Source of the DNA: an uncultured Verrucomicrobiota bacterium
GTDB taxonomy: Bacteria; Verrucomicrobiota; Verrucomicrobiia; Limisphaerales; UBA9464
Assembly (NCBI GenBank): GCA_903922605.1
Contig: CAIXUG010000011.1
Coordinates: forward strand, 1-54,489
Direction of reading: 5' to 3'
Length of the DNA stretch: 54,489 nt
Both the position numbers and the translations under genes were made by a program. Every line of letters starts with the position of its first letter. Position 1 is the stretch's first letter. Below are positions 15,420 through 24,994 of the stretch, one piece after another. Under the pieces are notes generated by a model. That model made no database searches. It worked only from the letters and a program-made list of their open reading frames with translations, and was not told where the DNA came from.

Positions 15420-16228
15420 GGTGAGTGTGTTTTTGAACCACCGTCGGCGGGGTTGGGTTGCGGGCCAGGACCGTCATCCCGTTTCAGAAAATCGCGCACG
15501 CGGGAGTCCTCGCTGTGGGCGGCCAGTTCGTTGGGTTTGCCCTCGGCAATGATGCCTTTCGCGGTGCGATCGAACATGAGGACGCGGTCGGCGAGCCGGA
15601 AAATGCTGGAGAGCTGATGGGACACGATGACCATGGTCGTGCCCAGGACATCGCGAACCTGCAGGATCAGGCGGTCCATTTCCCGCGACGTGATCGGGTC
15701 GAGTCCCTCCGAGGGTTCATCGAAGAACACAATCGCCGGATCCAGCGCCAGGGCGCGGGCGAGGGCCGCGCGTTTCATCATGCCGCCACTGAGCTCCGAA
15801 GGGTAGAGCTCTTCCGAGCCGGCCAGGCCCACTTCCGTGAGTTTCAGGGTGACGATCTCTTCGCGATCGGCGCGCGACAGCGAGGTGTGTACCTCCAGCG
15901 GCAGGGACACATTTTCCGCCAACGTCATGGAACTCCAGAGCGCGTTGTTCTGATAGAGCACACCAAATGTTTTCAGAATTTCCCGCCGTTTAGTGGCATC
16001 TGCGCCCGTGAAGCTCTGGCCGAAATAGGCGACATCTCCTTTGATCGGTTGCAGCAGGCCGATCAGGCAGCGGAGCAGGGTGCTCTTGCCACAGCCGCTG
16101 CCGCCGATGACGAAGAGCAGTTCGCGGGGTTTGACCGCAAACGACACGTCCTGCAGCACGACCGACGCGTCATAGCCGCAGGTGAGGTTCTTCACTTCGA
16201 TTGCGGGTGCTGTCGGGTTCGGGTCCAT
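15416..16228 (-). CDS. mlaF: ABC transporter ATP-binding subunit, MlaF family
   Basis: A 270-aa ABC ATPase. Walker A GGSGCGKST lies near residues 42-50, the signature SELSGGMMKRAALARAL near 143-160, and Walker B IVFFDEPSEGLDPI follows. The signature LSGGM rather than LSGGQ is typical of the MlaF subgroup. It powers lipid movement through the MlaE permease encoded just upstream (7-bp gap) and overlaps mlaD by four bases. The C-terminal 20 residues are Pro/Gly-rich and probably flexible. Confidence 0.93.
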   Translation of the reverse strand: MDPNPTAPAIEVKNLTCGYDASVVLQDVSFAVKPRELLFVIGGSGCGKSTLLRCLIGLLQPIKGDVAYFGQSFTGADATKRREILKTFGVLYQNNALWSSMTLAENVSLPLEVHTSLSRADREEIVTLKLTEVGLAGSEELYPSELSGGMMKRAALARALALDPAIVFFDEPSEGLDPITSREMDRLILQVRDVLGTTMVIVSHQLSSIFRLADRVLMFDRTAKGIIAEGKPNELAAHSEDSRVRDFLKRDDGPGPQPNPADGGSKTHSP

Positions 16229-16235
16229 GGTCGGT

Positions 16236-17393
16236 TCAGATACCCAGCACGTTGAAGATCAGGGCGAACACGGCGTCCGTGATGACGATGAGGAGGATGC
16301 CCGTGACCACCGCTGAGGTGGTCGCCTTGCCCACGCCGGTGGCGCTTCGCTCGCAGTTCATTCCGCGCAGGCAACCGGCGAGGCCGATGCCCAGGCCGAA
16401 GACGACGCTCTTGATCAGTCCGCTGCCCACATCCAGCAGGCCCACCCGGTTCTGCGTCTCCACCCAGTAGGCCGTGGCCGGAATGCTCAGCATCGTGGCG
16501 GAGACAAACATGCCGCCCAGGATGCCCAGCACGTTCGCATACAGGGCCATGATCGGCATCATCACCGTTGTCGCCAGCAGCCGGGGCAGTACGAGGAAGT
16601 CCACGGTGGAAACACCCAGCGTCTCCAGCGCGTCGATTTCCGAGCCGACCTTCATGTTGCCAATTTGGGCGGCGAAGGCGGCACCAATGCCGCCCGCCAC
16701 GATCATGGCCGCCATCATCGGCCCCATCTCGCGCACCACCGACAGTCCGACGAGATCCGCGACGAAAACGGCGGCACCGTATTGCTGGAGCTGGATTGCC
16801 GCCTGAAAGGCCAGGATGACACCGACGAGGAAACTGACGAGGGCCACAATCGGCAGCGACGACACCCAGCACTGCTGCATCTCGACGAGGACATCCATCC
16901 ACCGGAATTTGTGAGGCCGCTTCACTATCCCGGCGAAACCCAGCGTGCATTCGCCGAGGAACGAGACGTTCTCCCGGACCTTTTTTCCGAGGTTGACCGT
17001 CCAAGCCTGGACGCGCTCGGCCAGGGTTTTGGCGCCAGGTTTGGTCTTCTTCTGGGAAGTGTCGGCCTCGGCAATCTGGCGCAGCAGCGTCTGGAGATTT
17101 TCGGGGAGGCCCTCGACGTTCAGGGTGTGCTTCGATTGCAGGCACCACGTGCGGCCATGCACCAGGAACAGGAGGAGTGAGGAATCCCATCTTCCCAGGC
17201 CGTCCGGGACGACCCGCATATTCGCGGGCGCGTGCTGGGCGATTACACTGTTCCAGGAAGGCACGGCGGCATTCAACTGCCAGTCGCCCCCGACCTTGAC
17301 CACGCAATCGCCGTCCGAGGAGCCGTCTTCCAGCTTCGCGGAAGCGGCTTTGGATCTCGATCCTTCCACTGGCAATGGATGGCTCGTGGTCAT
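16236..17393 (-). CDS. mlaE: MlaE-type lipid ABC permease with N-terminal STAS domain
   Basis: A 385-aa inner-membrane permease. Residues about 25-115 form a STAS-like domain (VKVGGDWQLNAAVPSWNSVI...LGRWDSSLLLFLV...LPENLQTLLR). In E. coli this role is filled by the separate MlaB protein, so here it appears fused. From about 150 the MlaE domain has 5-6 membrane segments and the characteristic MGPMMAAMIVAGGIGAAFAA and ALETLGVSTVDFLVLPR stretches. It is the first gene of the operon; ATPase, MCE protein and lipoprotein follow. Confidence 0.9.
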   Translation of the reverse strand: MTTSHPLPVEGSRSKAASAKLEDGSSDGDCVVKVGGDWQLNAAVPSWNSVIAQHAPANMRVVPDGLGRWDSSLLLFLVHGRTWCLQSKHTLNVEGLPENLQTLLRQIAEADTSQKKTKPGAKTLAERVQAWTVNLGKKVRENVSFLGECTLGFAGIVKRPHKFRWMDVLVEMQQCWVSSLPIVALVSFLVGVILAFQAAIQLQQYGAAVFVADLVGLSVVREMGPMMAAMIVAGGIGAAFAAQIGNMKVGSEIDALETLGVSTVDFLVLPRLLATTVMMPIMALYANVLGILGGMFVSATMLSIPATAYWVETQNRVGLLDVGSGLIKSVVFGLGIGLAGCLRGMNCERSATGVGKATTSAVVTGILLIVITDAVFALIFNVLGI

Positions 17394-17669
17394 GAATCGG
17401 AAATCAACGTGGATGAAACGCGGCGCGCACCAAGTGTCCGTTCGGCGTCAACGTCGAAGGCCGGGAGCGCTGCGCCAAAGGGACGCTTGTGCCTGAGCCA
17501 TACTGCGGTTGCGTGCGCCGCCATTGCCATGGGGTTCAACCCTACCGGGTACTTTGATCAATGAACTCCCGTCCCGGACAGGATGTTGCGAACCTCGCCC
17601 CATCCATCTTGTCGCAGTCACCGTTTGCTTCCGACCCCGCCGTCGGCTACTTCTCCCCGACTATCTTTT

Positions 17670-19271
17670 ATGGCTGCCACCGCACCCGACACACGCATTC
17701 CCGTCACCGTCCTCACCGGCTTCCTGGGAGCGGGCAAGACGACCCTGCTCAACCGCATTCTCACCGAGAACCACGGCAAACGCATCGCCGTGATCGAGAA
17801 CGAATTCGGCGAGATCGGCATCGACAACGCGCTGGTCATCGGTGCCGACGAGGAGATCTTCGAGATGAACAACGGCTGCATCTGCTGCACCGTGCGCGGA
17901 GATCTCATCCGCATCCTCGGGCAGCTGCTCAAGCGCCGCGACCGGTTTGACTACATCCTCGTTGAAACCACCGGCCTGGCCGATCCCGGCCCGGTGGCGC
18001 AGACTTTTTTCAGCGACGAGGAAGTGAAGGAAAGCTACCGCCTCGACGGCATCGTCACGCTCGTGGACGCGAAGCACATCGGCCTCCACCTCGGCGACGC
18101 GCCTGAGGCCAAGGGCCAGATCGCCTTCGCCGATCGCATCCTGTTGAACAAGACCGATCTCGTGACGACCGCCGAGCTGGACCGCCTCGAGGAAACCATC
18201 CACAGCATCAATGCGGTAGCGAAGATCCACCGTACCACGCAGGCCAATCTCGCCGTGGACCAGGTGATCAACCTGCACGCCTTCGATCTCGACCATAAGC
18301 TGTCACTCGATGGTGATTTTCTCGAGAAGGAGCTGCCGTTCGAATGGAGCGGGGCCTACCATCTGGATGCGGGCGAACACACCCTCGTGCTGGATGCCGG
18401 CCCCGATCCCGTGATGGGCGTGGTGCTGCTCCAGCTCGATGCGCATGAGGCGGGCCATTGCCCCGAGCACGGTGAGAAGCACGAGTGCGGCCACGGCCAT
18501 GAGCACAAGCACGGCCCCGATTGCGGACATGATCACGAGCATGACCACAAGGACGAGCATGGGCACGCGGAGAAGGAAGGCCACAAGCACGGGCCTGAAA
18601 GTGAGCATGAGCATGAGCATGAGCACGCGCATGAAGATCATGGGCATGACCACGATCACGACTGCGAGCATGATCACGGCGGCCTGCACGGTGCGCTGCA
18701 CGCGGCCGAAGACGTGGCCACGACAGTTTTCAGCTATCCGGCCAGTTCCGTTAAGAACGGCGGCGAATTGAAGCCCAGCAAGAAGCTCTTCAAGCTCGTG
18801 CTGGGCGAGGATGGCGGCCGCTATCGGGTGACCATCCCGGAGCATGGCAATTACGCGCTGTTCACCCAGCATGGCCTCGATGAGTTCTCCGGCCGTCTGG
18901 AGCGCGACGGCAAGGCGATTGAGCCGGCGCACGAGCATGAGCACGGCGGACACGTCCATGAGCACACGCACGACGAATCCGTCAGCAGTGTCGGCATCGA
19001 GGAAAAGCGCGAGCTGGATCCCAAGAAGCTTAACAACTGGCTCAGCGAACTGCTCCAGAGCAAGGGCGCGGACATCTTCCGCATGAAGGGCATCCTCAAC
19101 CTCAAGGGCTCGCCCAACCGCTTCGTGTTCCAGGGCGTCCACATGATGTTTGAGGGCAAGGCCGACCGGCCCTGGAAGGACGCAGACGAGCGCAAGAGCC
19201 AGCTCGTGTTCATTGGGCGCAAACTGGACCGTGAGGCCTTGAACGCGGGCTTCCGACGCTGCCTCGCCTGA
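17670..19271 (+). CDS. CobW/COG0523 GTPase, probable zinc metallochaperone with His-rich inserts
   Basis: A 533-aa G3E GTPase. Walker A GFLGAGKT is at 17-24, the metal-binding CxCC (GCICC) at residues 70-73, and the guanine-specificity NKTD near 160. A beta-rich middle region (about 220-258 and 346-410) is split by a His/Asp/Glu-rich stretch at about 260-345 with dozens of His residues. A second His-rich patch lies at about 417-434, and the CobW C-terminal domain occupies 445-533. The family delivers Zn, Co or Ni to target enzymes; the His runs suggest metal storage or sensing. I chose the ATG at 17670 because homology starts there; the frame opens earlier. A WD40 gene follows after 7 bp. Confidence 0.88.
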   Translation: MAATAPDTRIPVTVLTGFLGAGKTTLLNRILTENHGKRIAVIENEFGEIGIDNALVIGADEEIFEMNNGCICCTVRGDLIRILGQLLKRRDRFDYILVETTGLADPGPVAQTFFSDEEVKESYRLDGIVTLVDAKHIGLHLGDAPEAKGQIAFADRILLNKTDLVTTAELDRLEETIHSINAVAKIHRTTQANLAVDQVINLHAFDLDHKLSLDGDFLEKELPFEWSGAYHLDAGEHTLVLDAGPDPVMGVVLLQLDAHEAGHCPEHGEKHECGHGHEHKHGPDCGHDHEHDHKDEHGHAEKEGHKHGPESEHEHEHEHAHEDHGHDHDHDCEHDHGGLHGALHAAEDVATTVFSYPASSVKNGGELKPSKKLFKLVLGEDGGRYRVTIPEHGNYALFTQHGLDEFSGRLERDGKAIEPAHEHEHGGHVHEHTHDESVSSVGIEEKRELDPKKLNNWLSELLQSKGADIFRMKGILNLKGSPNRFVFQGVHMMFEGKADRPWKDADERKSQLVFIGRKLDREALNAGFRRCLA

Positions 19272-19278
19272 TCCGGCG

Positions 19279-20304
19279 ATGAGTCTGATTCCTCTCTGTC
19301 CCACCGACTGGCTGACCAATCTGGGCGATCCCGTGGCACAGGTCTCCTGGTCGCCCGATGGCACCGTCATCCTCGCCGGCGGTGTGGATGGCCGGGTTGC
19401 CCTCTTCAACGCTGCCGATGGCAGCCTTCATCGCGGTTTTGTCGCGCACGAGGGTGGCTTGTTCCGCGCTGCCTTTTCACCGACCGAAAATATTTTTGCG
19501 ACGTCGGGGCAGGATGGCACGGCCAAGCTCTGGAATCCGCTGACTGGCGAATTGCTGCACACGCTCAGCTTCGGTTCGGCGTGGGTGGAGCAGCTGGCCT
19601 GGGCACCCGCGGGAGGATGGCTCACCGTCGCCGCCGGGCGTCGCCTGCGGCTCTGGCAGCCCGCAACCGGGGTGGTTCACGAATCCCCCGACCACCGCAG
19701 CACCGTCGCGGCGCTGGCTTGGCGGTCCGATGGCCAGCGCGTCGCCTCCGCCTGCTACGCCGGCGCGGAAGTCTGGGCGGTCGCGACCGGGCAGCACGTC
19801 GAGACGCTGCCCTGGAAGACCTCGCTCATCTCCCTCGCGTGGTCACCCGACGGCCGCTGGCTGGTCGGTGGCACGCAGGAACAGAGCGTCCAAATCTGGG
19901 AGCTGCCCTTCAAGCCGGGCAACGAGCTCGCCATGTCCGGCTACGCCGCGAAGGTCCGCGAGCTGGCCTGGCACTATTCCGGCCGCTATCTTGCCACAGG
20001 CGGCGGGGAACAGGTCATGGTCTGGGACTGCGCGGGCAAGGGCCCCGCCGGCTCCACGCCGCGAATCCTTGAAGGGCACCTCGGCCGCGTGAACGCGCTG
20101 GACTACCAGCGCGCCGGCCACCTGCTCGCCAGCGGCGCGCAGGATGCTTCCGTGCTCCTCTGGAACGCCGGCAAATCCAGCAACGCCCTGCGCCAGTTCA
20201 AGCTGCCCGCCGCCGTGACTGAGGTCCGCTGGTCGCCCGACGGCAAGCGTGTCGCCATTGGTTGCCGCGATGGCTCGGTGGCAGTGGGACCGGCGCCGGT
20301 CTGA
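19279..20304 (+). CDS. WD40-repeat beta-propeller protein
   Basis: A 341-aa cytoplasmic protein consisting almost wholly of WD40 units (SPDGT...AGGVDGRVALFN; SPTENIFATSGQDGTAKLWN; RAGHLLASGAQDASVLLWN; SPDGKRVAIGCRDGSVAVG), about seven, enough for one complete propeller. There is no signal peptide. Such propellers act as protein-docking platforms. It starts seven bases after the CobW-type gene, so the two are almost certainly co-transcribed, suggesting a partner role in metal delivery; that is inference from position. Confidence 0.88.
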   Translation: MSLIPLCPTDWLTNLGDPVAQVSWSPDGTVILAGGVDGRVALFNAADGSLHRGFVAHEGGLFRAAFSPTENIFATSGQDGTAKLWNPLTGELLHTLSFGSAWVEQLAWAPAGGWLTVAAGRRLRLWQPATGVVHESPDHRSTVAALAWRSDGQRVASACYAGAEVWAVATGQHVETLPWKTSLISLAWSPDGRWLVGGTQEQSVQIWELPFKPGNELAMSGYAAKVRELAWHYSGRYLATGGGEQVMVWDCAGKGPAGSTPRILEGHLGRVNALDYQRAGHLLASGAQDASVLLWNAGKSSNALRQFKLPAAVTEVRWSPDGKRVAIGCRDGSVAVGPAPV

Positions 20305-20548
20305 GGCCCGAAGCATTGCGGATGCACGAGCCTATCCGACTTTGAGTGCGGGCGCGACGAACGCGTCAGCGTCCTGGAGTGCGGTGGCTTGACACCGCTT
20401 TCGGCTGCCGGACACGCGTGCGAATCAGAGCCAGGGTGAGTCCGCTCCATTGCTTGCGTCCGAAAGCGGCGTCTCCGCTACGCTCCACCGCGCGCACTCC
20501 ATGACGCTGGCGCGCTCACCGGACGCTCCCGACAGATTGCCCCCCGAA

Positions 20549-21589
20549 TCACCCCTTCTTCGCCGCTTTGACCTCCTCCACCCAGGGCTGGTGGTCGAGA
20601 TACCACCGAACCGTCTCGCGGATGCCCTTCTCGAAGGTGTAGGCGGGCTTCCAGCCGAGGTCGCGCTCGATCTTGGCGGCGTCGATCGCGTAGCGTCGAT
20701 CATGGCCGGCGCGGTCCTTTACGAAGGTGATCAGTTGGCGCGAGTTGCCGCCAAACTGCGGGGCGAGTTCATCTACGAGATCGCAGATCAACTCCACGAT
20801 GCAGATGTTGGCCCATTCGTTGTGGCCGCCGATGTTGTAGGTATCGCCGTTTTGCCCGCGAGTGAGCACCTGCCAAAGCGCCTCGCAATGGTCCGTGACA
20901 AACAGCCAGTCGCGGACGTTCAGGCCGTCGCCATACACGGGCACAGCCCGGCGTGCGATCAGGCTCTGGATGACCACCGGGATGAGCTTCTCCGGAAACT
21001 GGAAGGGCCCGTAGTTGTTCGAGCAGTTGGTCATGACCACCGGCAGCCCGTAGGTGTGGTGGTAAGCACGCACCAGCAGATCACTCGAGGCTTTGCTGGC
21101 GGAATAGGGGGAATTAGGCGCATATGGCGTGGTCTCGGTGAAGTAACCCGTCGCGCCCAGCGAGCCAAACACCTCGTCGGTCGAGACGTGATGAAAGCGC
21201 CGTTCGGCACTCGAACCTCGCAATTCGGAACTCGGACTGAGCCAGGCGTCGCGGACGGCTTCCAGCAGGTTGAACGTGCCGACGATGTTCGTGGAGATGA
21301 AGTCGCCCGGCCCGCTGATGGAGCGGTCCACATGCGATTCAGCGGCGAGATGCAGCACGTGCGTGATCGTGTGCTGCCGTACCACGCGGACGACTTCGGC
21401 CTTGTCGCGGATGTCCACGCGTTCGAACACGTAGTTCGCGTGCGCCTCCGCGCCGCGCAGATTGGCCAGATGCCCCGCGTAGGTGAGGGCGTCCAGGTTC
21501 ACGAGCTTGGCAATGTCGGACCGGCCCAGCAGGTGATGGATCAGGTTCGAGCCGATGAAGCCGGCACCGCCGGTGACGAGGAGGTTCAT
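20549..21589 (-). CDS. rmlB: dTDP-glucose 4,6-dehydratase
   Basis: A 346-aa short-chain dehydrogenase converting dTDP-glucose to dTDP-4-keto-6-deoxyglucose. It shows TGGAGFIGS near residue 6, the catalytic STDEVFGSL segment, YSASK, and [18 protein letters not shown], a signature of RmlB. Between LEAVRDAWL and FHHVSTDEV it has extra residues encoded by a heptanucleotide repeat (21203-21237). Last gene of the rmlA / RmlD-like / rmlB operon, three bases after the preceding stop. Confidence 0.95.
   Translation of the reverse strand: MNLLVTGGAGFIGSNLIHHLLGRSDIAKLVNLDALTYAGHLANLRGAEAHANYVFERVDIRDKAEVVRVVRQHTITHVLHLAAESHVDRSISGPGDFISTNIVGTFNLLEAVRDAWLSPSSELRGSSAERRFHHVSTDEVFGSLGATGYFTETTPYAPNSPYSASKASSDLLVRAYHHTYGLPVVMTNCSNNYGPFQFPEKLIPVVIQSLIARRAVPVYGDGLNVRDWLFVTDHCEALWQVLTRGQNGDTYNIGGHNEWANICIVELICDLVDELAPQFGGNSRQLITFVKDRAGHDRRYAIDAAKIERDLGWKPAYTFEKGIRETVRWYLDHQPWVEEVKAAKKG
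21203..21237. repeat. Heptanucleotide repeat inside rmlB
   Basis: About five degenerate heptamers lie in phase: in one register ACTCGAA, CCTCGCA, ATTCGGA and ACTCGGA follow one another. They encode the extra [14 protein letters not shown]-type residues just before the conserved catalytic segment of rmlB. The motif matches the repeat at 47973-48000 in its reverse complement. Confidence 0.6.
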
Positions 21590-21592
21590 GGG

Positions 21593-22552
21593 TTATTTCT
21601 CCGGCTGCCAGTTGCGGAGTGAGGTTTCTAAGGCTTCCTCGACCGGGCGGATCTTCACGCCGGTGGCCAGCAGCTTGGTGGTGTCCATGATGCAGTTCGA
21701 ACGCGGGGTCTTGGCGGCGATGCGGTAGAACTCCGCGTCGTCGGCCCAGAACTCGAACGTCCGCGCCGGCTTCAGCACGCGCTGGATGGCGGTCACTACC
21801 TCGCGGGTGGTGACGTAGCCGGGGTTCACCACATTGTAGATGCCAGCCGGAGCGCGGCGGTCCCACAGGTCAAGGCAGGCCCGGGCGAAGTCGGCGCGGT
21901 GCGAGATCGAGTTCACGTTGTCGTACACGCGGGCGTAGCGCTGAACCTTGCTGAGGTAGTTGCGCGCGTTGTCGATCTCGTCGAAGGGAATGCGCAGCCG
22001 CCAGATATAGCCTTCATGGTTGCGCAAGGCCTCCTCACCGAGCGCCTTCGAGCCGCTGTAAAAGCTGCACGGCTCGCGGCGGAAGGAGAAGTTCGGCTCG
22101 TCCGCCTCGGTGAAGCCATGGATCGCGGCGCGGTTGCCCTCCAGCAGGGCCTTGGCTGCGGGACTGGTCATGTCCTTCTCCACGCGCTGGATGCCGTTCT
22201 CGGTGATCTTGGCTCCGGCGTAGATGCAGCCGGAGGAGATGTGCCCCCATGACACACCAGCCGCCAGACACGACTGCGCGACGGTTACGGGCAGGATCGC
22301 ATTGCCCAGCAGGGTGTCGGCCTTGGCGGATTCGCAGGCATCGACATTCGGCTTGCCGGTGAAGCCGGCGCAGTTGACCACGAAGTCCCACCGGGAGGCG
22401 CGCAGCAGCTCAAGCAGTCGGTCGAAGCGCGTGTAATCCACCTCGGAGCGGCGCACCGTGCGGTATTCCCAGCCGCGCGCGGCCAGTTCGCGGGCGAAGG
22501 CCTGACCGATATAGCCGGTGCCGCCGAGCAGCAGGACGCGGGGCGCGCTCAC
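21593..22552 (-). CDS. RmlD/NRS-ER-like dTDP-sugar reductase (possibly bifunctional)
   Basis: A 319-aa extended SDR with GGTGYIG at 10-16 and a YxxxK pair at Tyr165/Lys169 (SFYSGSKALGEE). NCAGFTGKPNVDACES, then NARNYLSKVQRYARV and GIYNVVNPGYVTTREVV, resemble the plant NRS/ER and RHM C-terminal 3,5-epimerase/4-reductase family more than classical RmlD. In that family one protein performs both last steps of dTDP- or UDP-rhamnose synthesis, which would explain why no rmlC is present. The ATG overlaps the rmlA stop by four bases. The fold is certain; the bifunctional activity is inference. Confidence 0.78.
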   Translation of the reverse strand: MSAPRVLLLGGTGYIGQAFARELAARGWEYRTVRRSEVDYTRFDRLLELLRASRWDFVVNCAGFTGKPNVDACESAKADTLLGNAILPVTVAQSCLAAGVSWGHISSGCIYAGAKITENGIQRVEKDMTSPAAKALLEGNRAAIHGFTEADEPNFSFRREPCSFYSGSKALGEEALRNHEGYIWRLRIPFDEIDNARNYLSKVQRYARVYDNVNSISHRADFARACLDLWDRRAPAGIYNVVNPGYVTTREVVTAIQRVLKPARTFEFWADDAEFYRIAAKTPRSNCIMDTTKLLATGVKIRPVEEALETSLRNWQPEK

Positions 22553-23433
22553 GCCACACCTCCCAGACGGCGGGCTTCGCTGACGACGGCGGCCAGGTAG
22601 TCGCGGTACTCGCAGTTCGGCAGCGAGGCGGTAAGGCTGTGGAGCTGGTCGAGCGACAGGAAGCCACGCCGGAAGGCGGCCTCCTCGGGACAGCCGACCT
22701 TGATGCCCTGGCGCTTCTCGATGGTCTGCACGTAGGCACTGGCGTCGTGCAGGCTGCTGCTGGTGCCGGCGTCGAGCCAGGCGAAGCCGCGTCCGAGCCG
22801 TTGCACGTGCAGTGTACCGCGGCGTAGGTATTCGAGATTCACATCGGTGATCTCCAGCTCGCCGCGTGCCGATGGCTTCAGGGCCTTGGCGATGGCCACG
22901 ACGTCATTGTCGTAGAGATAGAGGCCGGGCACGGCGTAATTGCTCTTGGGCTGCTTCGGCTTTTCCTCGATGGAGATGGCCTTACCTGCCGCGTCGAATT
23001 CGACCACGCCATAGCGCTCCGGGTCGTGCACGTGGTAGCCGAAGATCGCGGCCCCGGTGGTGAACTCGCTGAACGCCCGGAAGAACGAGTCGCCGCCGTA
23101 GAAGATGTTGTCGCCGAGGATCAGCGTCACGGAATCCGCGCCGATGAAGGTGTCCGCGATCCGAAAGGCCTGTGCGATGCCCTGGGGCTGTGCCTGTTCG
23201 CGATATTCGATGCTGATGCCCCAGCGCGAACCGTCACCGAAGAGCTGGCGGAAGCGCGGCAGGTCGTGCGGCGTCGAGATCAGGCAGAACTCGCGCACGC
23301 CACCCTCGATCAGTGTCGAGAGCGGGTAGTACACCATCGGTTTGTCGAAAACCGGCTGGAGCTGCTTGCTCGCGACCTGCGTCAGCGGATACAGGCGCGA
23401 ACCGGCACCGCCGGCGAGTATGATGCCCTTCAT
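22549..23433 (-). CDS. rmlA: Glucose-1-phosphate thymidylyltransferase
   Basis: A 294-aa nucleotidyltransferase making dTDP-glucose from glucose-1-phosphate and dTTP. It begins MKGIILAGGAGSRLYPLTQV, with the GGAGSRLYP nucleotide loop, KQLQPVFDKPMVYYPLS, LILGDNIFYG and EEKPKQPKSNYAVPGLYLYD, all RmlA hallmarks. Length is normal. The ATG at 23433 matches the family start; the frame extends further upstream without homology. It heads the dTDP-sugar operon. The 255 bp upstream (23434-23688) contain no other gene and presumably hold the promoter, though I cannot identify one. Confidence 0.95.
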   Translation of the reverse strand: MKGIILAGGAGSRLYPLTQVASKQLQPVFDKPMVYYPLSTLIEGGVREFCLISTPHDLPRFRQLFGDGSRWGISIEYREQAQPQGIAQAFRIADTFIGADSVTLILGDNIFYGGDSFFRAFSEFTTGAAIFGYHVHDPERYGVVEFDAAGKAISIEEKPKQPKSNYAVPGLYLYDNDVVAIAKALKPSARGELEITDVNLEYLRRGTLHVQRLGRGFAWLDAGTSSSLHDASAYVQTIEKRQGIKVGCPEEAAFRRGFLSLDQLHSLTASLPNCEYRDYLAAVVSEARRLGGVA

Positions 23434-23688
23434 GTTCGGACGGAGAGTCGGGAACGAACCGGGGCTGCGCAACCGGGAAGCGCAGTCAGGCAATGTCCGA
23501 TGCGTTCCGAGGAAAAACCGGAAAACCGGCGGGGAGCGGCCTGCCCTGACGAAATCGCCTGTACCCTTGAGAGGTGACATGAGAAGTGTCGGATTTTCCG
23601 TTTTCGCCCGAGGCACATTGGACTCACCGCTCAGAGAGAGGCCACTGTCCTCCAACCGTCTGATTTCTTGAGCAACCTGTTAAGCAGC

Positions 23689-24912
23689 TCAGCCTGCGCC
23701 CAGACAGACCACATCGCCCCGGTCATTGCGCACGTAGATGCGGTGGCCCGCATAGGCGGGCGGGGTCCAGCAGGTCTTGGAGAGCACCTGCTGGCGGCCC
23801 AGCTCGGTGTAACCGCCGGCGGCAGCCTTCAGCGCGATCAGTTCACCACCCTCGGTCAGCGCCACCAGCGTGCTGCCCACACCGATGACGGTGCCGTAGC
23901 CGAATCCGTCCCTGGCCCAGTTCACCTTGCCGTCCTCCAGATTGAGAGAGACGAAGCGGCTGCTCGGCTGCTGCTGGGCGCCATCCACGCCATATAGCGC
24001 ACTGTCCACGAGCACGCTGTTGTTCAGGGCGTTTTTCAGCTCGGTGCTGGACCAGATCGAGGTGAGTTTCTGGCCGTCGAAGGCGAGCAGTTCCGAGCCC
24101 GAGTTGCCGGAGATGAACAGCCGCTTGCCGTCGGCCAGCGCGTAGGGCGTGCTGCCGGTCACATCGAACATCGCCTTGTAGGGATGCCGGGTGATTTCCT
24201 CGCCATCCTTGGCCGAGAGGATGGAAACGCCCTTGCCATCCATGGCGGCGATCAGCTTTTTCCCGTCCGCCGTGAACGCCACGGTGGTGGTATAGCCGGG
24301 GTCGTAGGCATTCTTGGAAATCCACAGCAGCTTGCCCGACTCGAGGTCAAAGGTGGCGACCTTGCCGGCGCTGAAGATGACCTGACTGCCGTCAACGACG
24401 GGCGAACTGGCGAAACCCCACCTGGGCAGTTTCAACCCGGCAGCCTCCGGCAGGCTGGCTTGCCAGAGCTTCGCCCCCGTATCCGCCGCGAGGCAGTACA
24501 CCTGGCCGTCCTTGCTGAGCGTGAGCAGGCGGTTGCCGATGACCGTGGGGGTCGCATTGGGACCACCGGGGTGCATCATGGGCATCAGTTGCGCCTCATA
24601 GCTGTACTTCCACTTGGTCTCGCCGGTGGCGGCGTCGAAGCAATAGACTGTCTCCTGCGACTGCCCATCGTGCCCGAGGGTGTAGGCCCGCCCATTCGCC
24701 ACGACGACCGACGAATAGCCATGCCCGACGTTGGCTTTCCAGGTGACCTTCCACTTGCTCAGATCGGCGTCGAATGATTGGTCGGTTGGGGCGAGATTGT
24801 AGCCAGCCGGCCCGAGCCAGCGTGGCCAATCGGCGGCGGGGAGCGGCTGGGTGAACAGGGGTAGGCTGAGGGCGAGCAGGGACAGGGTCGGTCGGGCGAG
24901 GCGGAAGTTCAT
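23689..24912 (-). CDS. Secreted PQQ-like beta-propeller protein
   Basis: A 407-aa exported protein. Residues 1-26 form a signal peptide (LSLLALSLPLFTQPLPAA), followed by DWPRWLGPAGYNLAPTD, the start typical of planctomycete/verrucomicrobial PQQ-like repeat proteins. Several PQQ-like/BamB-type blades follow (YCFDAATGETKWKYSYE; YCLAADTGAKLWQASL; FDLESGKLLWIS; VSLNLEDGKVNW). No quinoprotein catalytic domain is evident, so it is probably a binding or scaffold propeller rather than a dehydrogenase. I chose the ATG at 24912 for the signal peptide. Confidence 0.85.
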   Translation of the reverse strand: MNFRLARPTLSLLALSLPLFTQPLPAADWPRWLGPAGYNLAPTDQSFDADLSKWKVTWKANVGHGYSSVVVANGRAYTLGHDGQSQETVYCFDAATGETKWKYSYEAQLMPMMHPGGPNATPTVIGNRLLTLSKDGQVYCLAADTGAKLWQASLPEAAGLKLPRWGFASSPVVDGSQVIFSAGKVATFDLESGKLLWISKNAYDPGYTTTVAFTADGKKLIAAMDGKGVSILSAKDGEEITRHPYKAMFDVTGSTPYALADGKRLFISGNSGSELLAFDGQKLTSIWSSTELKNALNNSVLVDSALYGVDGAQQQPSSRFVSLNLEDGKVNWARDGFGYGTVIGVGSTLVALTEGGELIALKAAAGGYTELGRQQVLSKTCWTPPAYAGHRIYVRNDRGDVVCLGAG

Positions 24913-24994
24913 GGGCAAGGGATAAGGAGGGTTGATTCGCAGGCAAAGACCGCGCACATCCCAGTCAGTTACAGCCCAGTCAGGCGTGGGGATA

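Noticed and set aside
18460-18680. Short-period DNA repeat as a non-coding array
   Set aside because: It is the coding sequence of the His-rich stretch in the CobW-type protein (GAGCATGAGCAC-like codons), not an independent repeat.
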